A DNA stretch of 64,000 bases, taken from the NCBI RefSeq assembly GCF_000756305.1, contig NZ_JRFE01000001.1, positions 131,044-195,043 of the forward strand. The letters are read 5' to 3'. Positions 62,973-64,000 of the stretch are shown here, one piece after another. Positions within the stretch are counted from its first letter, which is position 1. The number at the start of each line of letters is the position of its first letter. Below the pieces are notes generated by a model, which was not told the DNA's origin, did no database searches, and saw only the letters and a list, made by a program, of their open reading frames with translations. Source of the stretch: Myxosarcina sp. GI1 (lineage in GTDB: Bacteria > Cyanobacteriota > Cyanobacteriia > Cyanobacteriales > Xenococcaceae). The translations under genes and the position numbers were made by a program.

Positions 62973-63185
62973 GTGAGTCAAGCCAGAGTTTGGGGATTTA
63001 TTTGTAACTATCGAGAATCAAATTCTTCTTGGTCGATCGCACCCAAAAAAATTAGCCAGAGATGGCGGTTACTTCAAGCAGAAGACCGTTGGGTTTTAAT
63101 GATAGGAGAAGTTTCTCAACTTTATCTTAATGCGGAAGAAGCGATCGCCTTTCTAGAAGCTCGTCAACGGAAAAAAACTAAATAG
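62973..63185 (+). CDS. small hypothetical protein (70 aa)
   Basis: 70 residues from the GTG at 62973. A frame open from 62904 would start inside a terminator hairpin. The sequence SQARVWGFICNYRESNSSWSI continues RWRLLQAEDRWVLMIGEVSQL YLNAEEAIAFLEARQ, a compact fold of alternating Trp and hydrophobic residues with a C-terminal helix. It looks like a conserved cyanobacterial small protein, though I cannot name the family. The ribosome binding site is weak. Confidence 0.55.
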   Translation: MSQARVWGFICNYRESNSSWSIAPKKISQRWRLLQAEDRWVLMIGEVSQLYLNAEEAIAFLEARQRKKTK

Positions 63186-63255
63186 CTGCAAACACTAAAT
63201 TTATTCAATTTCGACCCAAATTAGGTGATAGTCGCTCTTGAGGACGGCTGAGAAT

Positions 63256-63453
63256 TCACCCTTTGATTTGTCTGAGTATGACAAACCTGCCTCGATCGCT
63301 TTTAGCCAAATCAAGCTGCTCTAAAAGAAAAATCAGGACATCTCGAACTACTCGAAAAAGATGGATATGGGGCGATCGCGGATCTTGTGCCGCGCGTTCG
63401 GCACTGACTCTAATTGGCTTGGCGACCCAGACACCGTATTTGTCAATAGGCAT
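63256..63453 (-). pseudogene. 5' relic of a DUF2278-family gene
   Basis: The 65-codon frame begins MPIDKYGVWVAKPIRVSAERA then AQDPRSPHIHLF, which is the conserved opening of DUF2278 (YukJ-like) proteins of about 220 residues. After HLF the sequence (RVVRDVLIFLLEQLDLAKSD) no longer resembles the family and the frame ends. The domain is therefore cut after about 33 codons and the fragment is unlikely to be functional. Confidence 0.6.
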
Positions 63454-63818
63454 TCCCTAAATTTCTGCTGCTAAAGTAAGTTGAAAAAATTATTTTTTAG
63501 TAGATCGGTCGCATTAATTGCCGAGGACTGTAAACTTAATTTAAACAGTAACTTTTAGCGGTAATTTTCCTAAATAAGTTACTATAAATACAAGTAATTA
63601 AGTTCGATTTATTGCTAAATCAAGAGAAGCTTAACTTTATTCAATGCGATCGCCAAACTGAATGTTTTCTGTTGTAAAATGCAAAATATTAATGTTTTTT
63701 GCGTATTTAGTAAACTTCAAGACAAAAAATTTATTATTAATTAAATTGTAAAATCAAGCTTGTAGGTTTAAAAATACTCAAATTTTAAATTTGGTTTATC
63801 AATCTCAAGACTCAGAAA
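63454..63818. other. AT-rich intergenic region
   Basis: About 365 bp with poly-A/T stretches. No gene or hairpin seen; presumably the promoter of the following gene. Confidence 0.4.
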
Positions 63819-64000
63819 ATGACAGAAAAACTTAATCGCGACCAAGAAAACTTTTTAAATCCCATTGGTAACTATTACGGCGAGTTTACGCCTCAAAACT
63901 TAGCCTTTAACGCCAATCTGCAAGAATTTGCCCAAAAAGTAGCTTATGTTTGTGGTTTAGAGGCTAATGGCAAAATAACTCTCAAAGAAGCTTATCAAGA
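63819..64000 (+). CDS. conserved cyanobacterial protein, 5' part (runs off the window)
   Basis: The frame from ATG 63819 reads MTEKLNRDQENFLNPIGNYY then GEFTPQNLAFNANLQEFAQK VAYVCGLEANGKITLKEAYQ and is still open at the end of the window. The YYGEFTPxNLAFNANLQEFAQKVxYxCxLE signature is one I recall from short cyanobacterial proteins of about 80-90 residues (DUF7219-like). Function unknown. Only the first 60 codons are visible. Confidence 0.7.
   Translation, partial: MTEKLNRDQENFLNPIGNYYGEFTPQNLAFNANLQEFAQKVAYVCGLEANGKITLKEAYQ

Noticed and set aside
62904..63185. longer 93-residue version of the small protein starting at TTG 62904
   Set aside because: That start lies within the right arm of a perfect terminator hairpin; the GTG at 62973 is preferred.

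Overview
The window comes from a cyanobacterium. The palindrome GCGATCGC (HIP1) and its core CGATCG occur throughout, the DNA is AT-rich, and several genes belong to cyanobacterial lineages (HetP-like protein, NatFG amino-acid transporter, cyanobacterial OPX/PCP exopolysaccharide genes, heptameric STRR-type repeats). I cannot place it to genus. Coding density is modest, and the many gene relics, an insertion sequence and long AT-rich spacers suggest a large, fluid genome.

Layout. 0-16 kb, almost all on the minus strand: an EmrAB-type efflux operon (HlyD adaptor, two DHA2 pumps, a DUF1772 protein); a redox/detoxification cluster (RclA-like disulfide reductase, alpha/beta hydrolase, zinc alcohol dehydrogenase, and an ADH/cupin deletion scar); a NarL/FixJ two-component system; a MarR regulator; a type II NADH dehydrogenase; and a YflT-like stress protein. 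16-19 kb: small membrane proteins, an AI-2E-type permease, a 52-residue protein with a strong terminator, and a signal peptidase I relic. 19-25 kb: exopolysaccharide genes (polymerase/ligase, PCP, OPX, GT61 transferase). 25-27 kb: an alpha-carbonic anhydrase gene split by an intact IS630-type element with a TA target duplication. 28-36 kb: NatF/NatG without NatH, a membrane-anchored Ser/Thr kinase, YaaW and Uma2 proteins, an O-antigen ligase and 5-formyl-THF cyclo-ligase.

36-50.5 kb is the most interesting region. It looks like a self-contained system for making, decorating and exporting small double-glycine-leader proteins. It holds three precursors with the same N-terminal leader pattern (DLxYxExV...GG) and a shared core motif (GDx[SN][YI]x[LK]TxT). 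A double glycosyltransferase (TPR - GT41/SPINDLY-like - TPR - GT2), a TPR-sulfotransferase and a PpiC-type isomerase lie among them. They are followed by a HlyD adaptor and a cyclic-nucleotide-binding/C39-peptidase/ABC transporter. Between adaptor and transporter lies a HetP-family protein whose C-terminus carries the same double-glycine leader pattern followed by only 11 residues. The general plan recalls the PteB/EbfG biofilm-matrix export system of Synechococcus elongatus and cyanobacterial bacteriocin loci. The linked glycosyl- and sulfotransferases and the HetP-leader fusion are the parts that may be undescribed.

51-64 kb: an S9 peptidase, a GNAT acetyltransferase, PhnM overlapping a 2H-phosphoesterase, a frameshifted small membrane protein, a 1.75-kilo-residue extracellular phytase/5'-nucleotidase-like protein with a DUF4114 C-terminus, relics of a TrkA protein and a DUF2278 gene, a perfect 19-bp terminator with no upstream gene, and the start of a conserved cyanobacterial gene running off the end. 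All functions are assigned by reading motifs; no database search was possible.
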